Below, piece after piece: positions 38,161-50,200 of a stretch of 64,000 nucleotides of DNA (the first letter of the stretch is position 1; each line of letters begins with the position of its first letter). A model generated the notes under the pieces. That model was not told the origin of the DNA and did no database searches. It was given only the letters and a program-made list of their open reading frames with translations. The stretch comes from Monarcha castaneiventris obscurior. Taxonomy: Eukaryota; Chordata; Aves; Passeriformes; Monarchidae. The DNA is taken from the NCBI GenBank assembly GCA_026261815.1, contig JAMPIT010000481.1:2294001-2358000 (forward strand), in the 5' to 3' direction. The position numbers and the translations under genes were made by a program.

Positions 38161-41100
38161 TGGTGACTACACGAAGTTACTGGGGGCAAGGGGGTTTAAC
38201 TTTGGGGGGTGTAACTTTGGGCTGTGGCAGAGTCAGGCAGTGATGCTGGACAGATTTCAGGCTCTCATTCTGCAGGCGATGGCTCATCCTGAGCATTGAG
38301 CAACCATCTGCCCACCCACCCCTTCCTAGGTCCTTAGGAAGCAGCAGCTCTGTGATGTTCAGAGGGCTTGGAGCTTTTCTTTGTCGTGTCCCCTGTCCCC
38401 TCCTAGAAAGGAGCCACCCAAGGGTTACACAGGGTCTGGGTAAGAGATTTCCTGAAAAATGAGGTGGAATCTGCTCAGAGCATTCAGTGTGAGGAAGGAC
38501 CAGAGCTCAGAGAGTTCGACCCAGACACACTCCATTGTCTGCCTTGGTTACGTGAGATGACATTTTAATTAGAAGGGGCCAAAGCTGAGAAATTTGTGTC
38601 AAGCTCCAGATTTGAACTTCCCCAGATTACTCTAGTAGTAAAAAGTTGAATTTCGTGCTGTTTTCCTGTCCCATGTCTCATTTTCATGTTGCAAAAATTT
38701 ATCTATTATTATTACTATCAATATTCACTCAACTTCAAGGCATTTCCCCTAAAATTTCAGGCATACACTGCTCTTCTTGCTGTTTCAGTGACAAATTCCC
38801 ATTCAATTCATGCAGTCATTGTACTAGAAAAGCACAGATCTTTGAGAAAATGACAATTTAGTGTGGTTTTATTTTGCTTTCATAATGTTGCTACTCTGTT
38901 GAGCACCGAATCATTTACCCACAGCATTATAAGACAAAAGAAATAACTCACACCCTGGTGGATGTACTGGAAACCTCAGGTTTCTCAGGACCAAGGTGCC
39001 AGGTTCACATGCGAGTTTGCAGCAGGGCAAATACCCTGATTCATCACATTGTGTAGTTTTTATGCGGCCCTATAAAATTAATTGACTTACTCTGTTAGGG
39101 ATATTTTATGATGAGGTCCTGTAATTAAGAGATTTGAGATGAAATAGAGGGTATGAAAAGGCTGAAAACTGCCCGCTAGCTTCAGTTTATTTTTTGTGAC
39201 CAAACTACTTAGATTATCAATTAGCTTGAGAAGACTATTTCTTTTTCAGATGTTTAAATATTAAAGAGGGCAGAGTCCACGAAAAAAAATAGATTAAGGA
39301 TAAAAAAAAAGTCTTCCATATAAAAATGAAAAAGATTAGCGCAGGCATTACAAAAAAATCATATAATTCATGTGTCACAATTGCTGGAGATTATTTAACT
39401 TCTGAACAATTGTCTTCACATGTTTGAGTTCAGGAGAAAAGCAAGAGTAGCTCCATTAAGGTCTTTTCCTTAGAACATTGTTTCCTCCTAAATAAAAATA
39501 GCTACAGAGAAGCAGGTGGGAATTACAAGACATACTTGGAGAGCAGAGTGGTTGCACCTCAAACAGGAATATGCCAAGAAAGAGATCCACAGTTAAGTGG
39601 TTCCCAAATTAGTTTAATAATCCATATTTCTCCAATATTTTAGTATTTCTAGTGCATGTGATTTCAAATAAAGTGATGGGTCCCTAAAACATTCTTTTAT
39701 AATCAGCTGAAAGGGAAGTCCGGTGCTCTTTAGAAAATGTCATGTGTAGGAAGAAACTCACTCAGGTACACAGATGTTTCACAGGAAATTCTGAGTGATT
39801 TCAGGCTGATAATGCCCCCAAACCAGGCTTTATTCTACACTTCAGTGCTCTCTGACATCTAGGGGTGCAAAACGACCATTTCTCTATACTGTGATAACCT
39901 TTCCACTATGATTCTCTTCATCTGGTACTGAAAAAATATCATTAATTTGCATTATAAGTTCTAGTAGATAGGAACACTTGTCTTGATTTTTTTTAAAGAT
40001 CAGGGGCACATGTGATGACTCAGCCATAAATAACATTAAAACCTTAAGTTCACACTGTGCTAACAGGAGGCAAAAGGGTGTTAGTGAAATTATTCCAACC
40101 CTTTCACCTCACCCAGCTGAGACACCAATATTTTGATTGAAAAGCTATGTCATGCTTAAAAGACAAATGTTTCAGCTGTCATCTTTTCTCCTTGGCTAGA
40201 AAAACCTATTGTTACCAACTGTGAATTTCCCCATCCTTCAAGTCCCATCCACGGCTCCAGCAAGCCCAGTCACTTTGTCCAAGTTGCTCAACTGTCGTGT
40301 CTTAATTTCAGAGTGATTGGAGGATACACTCAAAATTTCTCAGGGGGCTCTCATGACCTTGTTCTATTAGCCCTTCAAATGGATATAAATTTTATTCCAT
40401 GGTTCAGCAGACATGGGTTCTATTCTCAGTTCTGTGATTCTAGAAAAAATAAAAACACTGAGGTCATGATTTTCCAAAATAGAGGCATTTAAGGAAGGCT
40501 TTAAATCTCTGTGTGAGCTCCTGAAAAAAGTGACCAACAGTCCCAGAATCTTCCTGCCATGAATGGGAGCTGAAGGAGAACACAGGAGGCACATTCTGCA
40601 GGCAAGGTGGCCACACTGATCCATCCTTTGTCTGAATTCCTGTTCCCCTGAGGTGTGTGTGGGACAAGCCCTGCTGGATCCCAAAGTGTCCAGGGGCTCT
40701 GGCAGCTTTTAGCTGGTCTGCTTCGGTCGGAATGGCAGCTGCATGAGGGGAAAACCACTCATTTTTACAGATAAACATCAGGGGTTTTGATAAATATTTC
40801 TTTGCTTGCCTTTGGAACAGAAGTCACTTGGAGAATGTGTTCTGGAGAGATGAAGCACCCACAACAAGGCTCTCACAACACGGCTCTCTGAAGTCAAGAG
40901 CCCAGATCAATCCACATCATGAAATGAAATACTAAGCCAGATTTTCAAAAGACTGTTTTGGTTTAACTCAATACCCACTGAATTCAACAATAAATCCCCC
41001 CCAGTCTTAGGGGGAGCAGTTTTAGGTCAACACCATTCAATTTCTTTCTGCATATTTCTCAAAAACATGTATGAGTACTTCCCCCAAGCACACTCAGAGA

Positions 41101-41587
41101 TTTTGTCTCCAGGAACTCCATCTTAATATCGGGGAAAATTTCTGTTTAAGGGGCAGGAGAGATATTCTAAAACTCTTCCTTTTCTGCCTTGTCTGCAAGT
41201 ACATGCATCCTGAGGACAAAGGATTTATTACAAGCTAAAGAGGAACGTTTTTGTGGGTGCCCTTTGACAAGAGGTACCAACACTACACTGCACAGGGACA
41301 AAACAATACAATTTAGGCTATTGTATTCTTGCAAAGGAGAAGGTTAAAGGGGAGATTGAGTTTTGGTGGCTCAGCTCAGAGGAAGGATTAGCAAGGGAAT
41401 GTTGTTGATATTCACTGAACAACATCTACAGTTGCCTTTTGTGCTGTACTAATTTTCAGCAACAGGACAGCCGCCAGGAGAAATTTTAAAGGAGGGCCCT
41501 AAATGGCTGATACCCCTATAAGGTCAAAGTGATTTCCTACGAGAGATCACAGAGGTGCATTAAACATGTTAGTAAAAGATAAAGTAG

Positions 41588-41616
41588 TAATAATAATAAT
41601 AATAATAGTAATATTA
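41588..41616. repeat. (AAT)n microsatellite
   Basis: About seven uninterrupted TAA/AAT triplets are followed by imperfect ones. Confidence 0.93.
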
Positions 41617-42811
41617 GTAACTGAGGACAAACGCCCTCACACAGTACAATTTCTTTTTAAAAAAGATGTTTTCTTGAGATGTCTCAACTTGAAAACACAA
41701 GCAGTGGGCACAGCCCAAATTACTACTGATTGTTAAAAATCATAGCCAAAAAATACCAGAAGGGAAATGTAGTAAGATGCTTAATAAGCTTAAGCAGAAC
41801 ACTTGTTTATGCATTTATCTTGCTTCAAGAAATTAGATTTCTAAAATATCTGCTATTGGCCATACAGTATTTTGCCTCTTCTGTTTCAGAAATTTAATTT
41901 AGTCCCATTCTTAAATATTCAGCATGCATGATGGTTTATTTCCTAATCTACCATGAAAGAAACTCAGAAAATGTTTATATTCATCTCTTCTTTTGTGGGG
42001 AAGGGAGGTAATCACAGCTTTGTCTCTAATGTGGTTTCATGCTTTCCTTATAGGCATTATTAGATTAACCCGATAACTCTCAAACAAATCTTGCCACCAG
42101 TGATGATCCAAAGACATTTTCAATTATAACCTTTCAGTATTATGCATACCATGATTACCACTTAGCAGATGGAAGATCCGTGCAGTAAAAGCTTTCACTG
42201 AGGAAGTTTTCTCATATTGATGTTGGACACATTTTCACCAGGATTGATTCAGAGCACAAATTAGTCTGTGTCCTTGGTCTTTTGCTATTGTCATTAGATA
42301 AAAATGCCTTGTTTTGCTGCCATGTTTTTTTGCTGTCAAGAAAACAATATTTAATTCTTTTGAAGTGCAGGGATAATATCAAGCAGATCATGTCATAATG
42401 ACCTGCTTTTTTTTCCTAGCAAGACCAGGATCCAACTTTCATGTTTTGCTGAGGCAAAACAATCACTCTCAAACTGTTCTGTGGTTGTTTTTTCGTGCCA
42501 CTCCAAGTTCTTTGCAGTGTTAAATGAACTGAATGGGTCTTGTGAACAAAATCAGTAGATCAAGTAGAATTTTCCTGCCAGCATGTTGGCCTCCTTACTC
42601 GAGGGGTTTGAGAAATCTTGTGCTCAGGCTTTCCTTTTTATCTCTTCCCAGGCAGAGGCTGATACCACGATTGTTACTCAGCCTATTCCCACCTTTCTCC
42701 TTGAACGGCTGGAGCTGGGTGTTAGTAAGCAGCTCTGCCTGATGGATTCTCATTAAGCTGCAGCTTTTGTGGAGGTTTCACTGCAGCTGCCATTTATCTC
42801 ACACCTGAAAG

Positions 42812-42880
42812 GATCCGCTTCCTGTAACCGAGCTGGATTTTAAGCCTCCTTTTTCCGTCTCCAGCGCTTTCACTCGCTTG
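42812..42880. promoter_or_regulatory. Minor CpG cluster in compact mixed-composition DNA
   Basis: Five CpG sites lie within about 65 bases, inside a 400-base stretch (42.53-42.93 kb) with higher GC than its surroundings and no simple repeats. This could be a conserved noncoding element, but nothing in the sequence alone proves it. Confidence 0.15.
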
Positions 42881-45800
42881 CTGAAAACTTGTAGCAGATG
42901 CTGTGAGTTGTTAGGAGCAGTCATCAAACAGAGGGATAGACTGGGGTCTGCACAGAGGCTTAAAAGCCCAGGGCTGGGTATGGATGGGAAGGTGCAGGGA
43001 GATCTAAACCCTCTTTGGTGTCGGCAGAATTTGAGGACACTTGGTACATAATAGAATCTGGTTCCTCAGGCAGGTCAGACTGGAAACACAATAATCTTCA
43101 TCCTGGAAAGCTGAAAACAAATGCCTTGCCTGGCTTGTATGGCCTCAGCCTGTGTTTTAGGTAAAACCCAGCAACTAATGATCTTCTTCAGAACTATAAA
43201 ATCACAGGAAAAAAAAAGCAAGGCAAGCCAGTGTTCTTTGTCTGGACCCCAGTGACATCCTGTAAGAAGTCAGAATTGATCCACTAAGCCCTGTGGTTTT
43301 TTTTTGCTTTTCACTTTATAACTCCCACAAGCAAGCAAGGAAAAAGAATGGGACAAAATTCAAGCAATAAATGGGTGTTTGCATTTTAGCTTATGGACAG
43401 AAAACACAGTGCCAACAAGCCAACATCATCTGCAGCTATTTGACTTTTTTTTTTGCAATATTCTTACAAGAGTTTAGCCAGTCCTCTGACTTTAAATGTT
43501 TGAGAAACACAGACATCAACTGTTATTCCTGAAATTCTGGTGGTCTCAGAGAGAATTTAAACAACCTTTATGCAGTTAGCAGCTGTAACTATCACCCTAC
43601 TGCTCTCTCACAGCACGTCAAGGACAGCCTTATTTCAAAGGTGCTCCTGGTATCTTTGGGTTTCCATGTTTTAAAGAGAGGTAGATCCCAAGAAGGTGGA
43701 AAAATCCTTTTCCTAGTAAAGCAAACATTAATTGCAGTCATTATAAATCTCCATGACCCAGGTGAAGCTGGAAATCATCTCCAGGATCAAGGCCACAAAC
43801 TTGCAGAGGGTTATGCATATGCCTTATTTTATGAAATGATGCTATTTCCCTTTGGCTTCAAGGGAAATATTCACTTTATAAAATCACACAGATGTCTAAA
43901 TCTGAGCTGGACAGGTTCCCAAAAGCTGAACAAAGAAGCCAAGAAGATGGACCAATTGTATAGCAGAGAATACACAATTCTAAAAGCCAGAAAAAGATAA
44001 TTTTGTAAGAAAATATGGAAATACTCTTTCATCCAGAATTTGAGAATGATCAGCATCTAACCATATAAATACTCTGCAGAATGATAGGTTTTTACCCTGT
44101 TCACCTAAACTGGTTTGCTGCATTATTCAGAATTGATAGAAAAAATTTGCAGCTCATTTTTGCTCCTTTTCCCAGTGTATCACCAGGGATAGATCGGATA
44201 TGATAGAGAATAATTGCTTGCATATAAAATGCACAATTTCAAATTCTGGGCTTTATTTTGGGGGTAGAAGGTACACCTCCATCTGCACATGAATTGCTGG
44301 TGCAAATATTAACATTTGAATGGAAAATGACCTGATTTATGAGCATGTGCCAGGTTACCAGCTCTGCATGTGCTAAATCCATATCCTCCTTTCCAAGGGT
44401 AGGCAAATTTGCTGGAGCTGTCTCTCAGGCAGGATAGAAACATGTTGCTTCAATATCTCTAACCACTGATGGTGAGGTGCAATTCCAAAAGGCTGGAGGT
44501 GGCTTCTTCCAGAATAGAAATAACAGAGATTTGGTGCACAGGTAGATTAAAGCCATATTTTGGCATTTGCAGATCAGCAGATCAAGAGGAGTCTGAGGCC
44601 TGTACATGAGACAGACCTGGGATGATTTAGGTTGTGCTAGAAAAGCTTTATCAGGATACCAGAGAGTTGTCATAAATATTCAAAATTACCAAGGAGAGAA
44701 CACAACCTGTATTCAAAGTTTTACTATTACAGGCAGATAGTATAAACTCTTGTATAAATCCCTTTCTAATTAAACTTTCAAAGAAAAAAAAATAATTACT
44801 AAGCCCATTTATCCAAACTTATTAAGATTATTTATATGTTTGTTTCAAATATTACATTAACAAATGTTGACAGTTTTCCAATTAATAAATTAAAGCCTGC
44901 CAATATAAACAAGCAAAGGGAAACAAAAGACAAGATTATGAGAAATAATTTCCATAGCTCCTGAGCACCTTTTAGAAGAGAATAAAGGCTATTATTGAAC
45001 AGTCAATCTGTACTGACTCAGAGCAAGAAAAAAGGAATGAGCATCTCTTTTCTATTGGTTTGATATCCCCAGTGTGTTTTGGGGCTTCTTTTCCTTCTTA
45101 GCAAACTATTTAACCTTGGCAGAACACACCAAGAACACAAAGGCTGAGACAGAGAATTATTTTACTGTATTTTACTTTACATAAATTTAAGAAGGAATGA
45201 TGATTGTTGCCAGTTTTCATCATTTCAGTTTTTTGAGAGCCATCTGATTCATGTTATTAATAGTCCTTAGGAGGAATACGTTCACCCCAGCCCAAAGTAG
45301 CCCTAAAATGAACAATCACCATCCTGCTCACACATAGACAGCTCTGAAATGTGAAACTCCGTGGATGAAGATACTTTATGCTGAGCCACGCTCACTGAAC
45401 TCCCAGGGGAAGCAGAGGGGAAATGTCCCTCATGCTGAAGCAGGAAGGCACTGCTTAAGCAGCCAAAGACACAGCTAATGCTTTGATCTGATGGATTTAC
45501 ATGCCCCCAAATAAATGGGAGAATCTTTCTCTGATGTAGGGCAGTGGCACATTCTCCTGAACCCCTGAAGTCTGACTGGCCCCTGAAGTGCTCCAAGCAG
45601 AGCCAGCAAGGAGCTGTGCTGGGAAAGGCTTGGCAGTGATGGAATTCAGCCCAACACAGGCATGGGGTGAGGCAGAGCCTCCAAGGAGGTGGCTGGGACA
45701 TCCCACAGGGTAAAAGAGATCCTGCTCTTCATTCAGGTCCTGGCACCACAGAGACCAGGAATAGAATTAAATGTCTCAGTGGTCAATAACAAACTGAAAG

Positions 45801-46464
45801 TTGTCATGATCCAAGGTGCTGGGAAATAGAACTGAATCATGCATTTAGGTAACCACACAGTAAGTTTTGCTCCATAAATTTCTCATAGTATTTCTTATTA
45901 AATCAGAAATTCATGGAGAAACACAGAAATTAGGGATATTGGAAAAATTACTGCTTTTAAATACACACTTATGTGCATTAGAAACATAGAGATGCAGAAA
46001 GACCAAGGGATTTTCTAGAGACAGCAAAGAAGCACAATTGCAAGAAGTGAACCTGAACTAGTGTGTGCAGGTACTTCACCCACAAACTTCATATTTTCTG
46101 TCTGTGATGTCAAACAGTTTAAAGGAAAAAAGGTCTCATAAGATCTTTTTAGTGTCAGTGAACATTGTAGAGGAAAAAAGAGGGTATTATGTATATTCAC
46201 GAGATTCTAAATGCATCTTTTTTCATGCCTGAGGAGATCCGACACTTGATTAGGCTAAATCAGGTGATGCTGTCAGACAGACTTCACCCACACAGAGACA
46301 ACACTCATGTACTGTGACTGTGCCCCAGTTAAAAGTTTTCTGGTCTCAGGGGTGTTGAATTCCTGAGGTGAGTTGTGCTATTTATGAAAGGATCACAGCA
46401 GAGACTGCAGTTCAGAGCTTGTGACCTCCATGGAGGGCTGGCTGTTCTCACAACCAAAGACCAA

Positions 46465-46499
46465 GAGATGTTATCAGCTGAACGCAGAGATGTTATCAA
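46465..46499. repeat. 22-bp period short tandem repeat
   Basis: GAGATGTTATCA occurs at 46465 and 46487, about 210 bases from the end of the FAM217B-like frame. Confidence 0.6.
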
Positions 46500-46711
46500 G
46501 TACCATTTATCAGAGCTGATATTATTTCATCCCAAACAGAAATAACAGTGTGACTCCAAGGTTGGTATTTATTGTGCAGAGAACATGAAGCAATTACTGG
46601 GAGCCTGTCAAACCACGCCTGGAAAATTACATACACGGGGAATTTTGGGTTGTTTCACTCCTGTTTGTTAAATCATTAAGAACTGGTTCTGATCACCCAA
46701 AAATATATTTT

Positions 46712-47230
46712 TTAACTCAAAATGCTGGCAAGCAATTTCTGATTTATGAGCTGCACCAGGCGCTCGATGTATTTCTCCAGAGATCCCGTGGGTTTGGGAC
46801 GGAAATCCGCCCTCCCTTCCACGTGCACAAAGATGGCCAACTGCTGCAGGTCCCACGAGTTGAAAGGGGGTGGCAGGAAGTCGGGGTAGTAATATTCAGA
46901 TTCTTTAAATCCCATTTCAGGGACGTGTTCCAAACAAACTGGGTCGATTTCTTCAGCTCTGAGGATGAGTTCTGGGGGTGTGCAGGGAGAGGGGGGAATG
47001 GGAATCCTTTCTGAGTCAGAGAGGTCACTGGCACTATCATCTTCAGTCTGGGTTTTCCCCCAGCCTGGATCCTGGATGGAATTGACAGAAGGAGCAGGAA
47101 AATCCCGTTTTTTATGATTTCCCATGGCCAGCAGGAGCCGGGGTGTGCTGAGCTGCACCCTCCACCCAACACTGCAATTCTGGAATTTTCTCCAAGAAAA
47201 TTCAGTGGTGTCATCCTGAGAAAAAAGCAC
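46712..47230 (-). pseudogene. FAM217B: FAM217B-like partial copy with intact reading frame
   Basis: This 172-codon frame carries the conserved core of the FAM217 family, matching FAM217B rather than FAM217A by my recollection of the human proteins. In order: acidic/serine segment DDSASDLSDSERIPIPPS (residues 64-81), a TPPELILRAEEIDPV segment (84-98), YYYPDFLPPPF (113-123), SWDL (125-128), RPKP (144-147) and EKYIERLVQL (152-161). FAM217B is a poorly characterised protein and I assign no activity. Residues 1-55 do not resemble the FAM217B N-terminus I know. After residue 161 the expected continuation (LEWLQ) is replaced by 11 unrelated residues and a stop, so the long C-terminal part is missing. 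There is no frameshift or stop inside the core and no obvious poly(A) tail. No other FAM217B exon is recognised nearby. It is most likely a truncated duplicate. A single exon of a real gene whose other exons lie outside the window remains possible. Confidence 0.72.
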
Positions 47231-50200
47231 AGCTCAGCAGCAAACAGGGCAGAATCTCACTTTTAATGTAGCCAATATACAATACCTTTGAATTACAAAA
47301 TCACTTTCCCATGCAAATTCAAAGTTCTTAACTGGACAAATTTTGGAAAGCATGCACTAATTATATCTCAGATATTTTGCAGTACTCAGTGTATAGATGG
47401 ACTCATTAGGGGAACATGTTCATTCTTGCTTAAATCTTTTCTCTGAACAAGTACATTAAGATACAGTAGACTAAAATCTTAATAAGGTAAATTTGTGTAT
47501 TTCCTCATATGAATAAGAAAAAAAGGAGATTTACCCTGACAACTGACAGTCATAAATTTCAAAAAACAATGACCTCTGTTAAATGAACTACAGCACTAAT
47601 GAAAATAACACAACCTCCAAAACTCCCCAGTTGGAGAACTGCACAGCTCTGACATGCCAAGGTGAGATTTCCTCCCCCAAAATGCTGATGCAGTTCTCTG
47701 CTGACCCTGGAAAACTCTGCCACAGACTGGCAGATTATTTCATTGCTCTGAATTGACTCCTGAAAACATCGTTTTTTTTCTGTCAGTTTGGTTCTTGGTT
47801 TCTCTGCTGAGGATATCAACTCAGTGTGCAAATATTCAGTGATTTTCTGGTGCATGCACCTATTACCTCTCCAACTTCTAACAACCTGCAGGCCACCGAC
47901 AGCCACAAAGATCAAACAGTAAAAAGAAAGTAAATATTTTGTCATCTGATCCATAACAACCAATCCAAGCATGAAATAATTCTCCAGATGTAGTTAGAAC
48001 TACATAAAGCACAAGATGAAAATATTCTCATGTGGTACCTCAAATGCTTGACCTGAACCTCATTAAACAGGAGCAGGTACAGCCACGGAGCATGGCAGGG
48101 AACCAAGGGCTAAGGCAGCTCTCACAGGACCTAATGATGTAAGAGAAGGTATCAAAGCAGCCTGGACACCCCCAGGATAGATCTGCTCCCATCCTGATAT
48201 CAACAACTTATTCTTAGAGATTTTTGGCAGCCTCACTCAGTTACATCAACAAATCTCACTGAGTCTAACTTGATTTGTTATTGATTTCCTAGAGGGTGTA
48301 TTTGAAGCAGCAATTTTAGTGATCTTTGGAGTGGAAATACAGGGCAAAGAGAAAGCTTTGCTTATAAAGAGGGACTCAAGTGTGTCACACTCCAATAAAC
48401 TGAATTCAGGGGATTTTTCCAACAGAAAATCTGCAGTTTTGGGGGAAAATGCAAATAATTTCAGACACATTATCTGCTTTACTAGAAATCTGAACTACTT
48501 CAAATTCCAGCACCTGACTGTTAGCAGATCTGAAAATAGGTATCTTATCTTAAACCTGGCATATTTGTGACAGCTGTCATATATTTGCTGACATATCAGA
48601 GATTGAACTGTGGAGCTGTTGAAGCAAAAAAAAAAAAATGAAGCTGGTATGGGCTGAGCTAATAATCCCCAGATTGAGCTGCAAGCAGGTTCTTTCCAGG
48701 TAAGCCATAAAGCAAAGTATGTGTTCAGCTGCTCACAGCAGACCTGGAATTGTGACATCTACAGGGGAGGGAAACTGTGAGAGTCCAACCTGAATGGAAA
48801 ATTTCAGTGTACTCTCACTTGTGGAGCATCTCGAGGTGTTACTAACAGAGGTGGATGCTGCATAAACTGGGGCTCAGGATTAAACAGTCTTTAATCTGAC
48901 TCCAGAAGAACATCAAGCATGGAGTCATCAAAATTTCACACGGTTACATGTTACAGAAAGCTCATGGTCACAGCAGAAAATGCCACTGGATGAGAGACAA
49001 AAGAGATGCAAGAAAAGGGATCCTTTACCACATCAAAGATAGATCTAGCATTTTCAAGGCTTCACCCAGAGTCTTACACATAAATATAAACCCATAATAT
49101 GTATTTTGGCTGTAAACAAGTTGTATTTTTATATTAATGGGAAATGCTTTATCTCTATAATGACCCATAAGTACAGATTTCTACTGTGACCTTTATGAAA
49201 TCGTCTGAAATCCAGGTTTTTCCCTAAGAAAAGCCTACACAGATTCTCATGCCACAGCTCACTCTTTGTTCTTAGATTGCTTATACATGCCACTATTTTT
49301 TGTAGAGTAGCACCAACATTTTTGATCATTAAACCTAAAGTAAATGTGTGGCAGTACCAAATGGGATGATTTTAGATATGTGAGGTTATTTATAGACAAA
49401 GATGGAGGGGTTGGGTTGCCTTTTTAAAAATTGTATCTACTCCAGGAGCCTCTAACTTCATACCACCATAAGGATTTCAGGTGGCAATTATTCTAAGTTT
49501 TCTAATCATCAAACCATACACATTGGATGTATTTTGAAATCACCTGAAGACAGAAAGAGCAGCCTAGAACAGCTGTGTAAAGCAATAAACGAGTCATCTT
49601 TGCACACTTTTCCTTTTCCTCACTCCTCTCAATCCATTTTCTCCTGGCAGCTCCAGCAGTCGCTGCCAAGAGAAGATGTAGGAGACACAATGCATTTGTC
49701 CTTGTAAGCCTTTGTCAGCCCATTTCTAATGTGATAACCTATTTTGTTTGATTAAAATGCATGAAAGTAGCTTTTAAAGCACATCTTACTATGGGCTTTA
49801 ATCCTTCCCGAGCAGAAGGGGGGATAGTGAAAATTCTTGTTGCTGTTTATTTATGCCAACACTCAAAATAATAACAGTGCTTACATTTGGCTGGGATAAA
49901 AATTCCTTTTCTCCTATTACTTGGCAATGCATTGGGTTTTTTTCAAGTTTTGAAGTTTTGTGGAAGTTTCAAAACTAAGCACTGCAAATCACATCAATTA
50001 ATACACTGAGCTCTGGAGGAAATGCATATATTTATATAAACAACACAAAAAAATTGTCAATAAATATTTTCTAGAATTTATTTACTCAATTGCCTGATGT
50101 GCCATGATTTCAGAGGCAAGTTTTCCCAGTTATATCAGTATAAAAAATGGAAATAGAAAGTCAAGGCCACAGATCCTTTTCAAACACTAACAAAAGAATA

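Larger units (their letters stand above)
25568..46464. other. Gene-free stretch, about 21 kb
   Basis: AT-rich DNA with scattered GC-richer patches (29.2-29.9, 34.4-34.8, 36.5-36.8, 40.5-40.8, 42.5-42.9 and 45.3-45.7 kb). Frames in those patches overlap on both strands and match nothing I know. Simple repeats are listed separately. Conserved noncoding elements could be present but cannot be judged from one sequence. Confidence 0.55.

Noticed and set aside
40400..40500. Possible reverse-strand MIR or L2 fragment around ATGGGTTCTATTCTCAGTTCTG
   Set aside because: About 30 bases resemble the consensus but the following segment does not continue the pattern convincingly.
47559..47972. A 137-codon minus-strand frame just upstream of the FAM217B-like frame
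   Set aside because: No domain or family is recognised, and by my rough estimate a few frames of this length are expected by chance in six frames of 64 kb. Its hydrophobic start does not resemble the FAM217B N-terminus.
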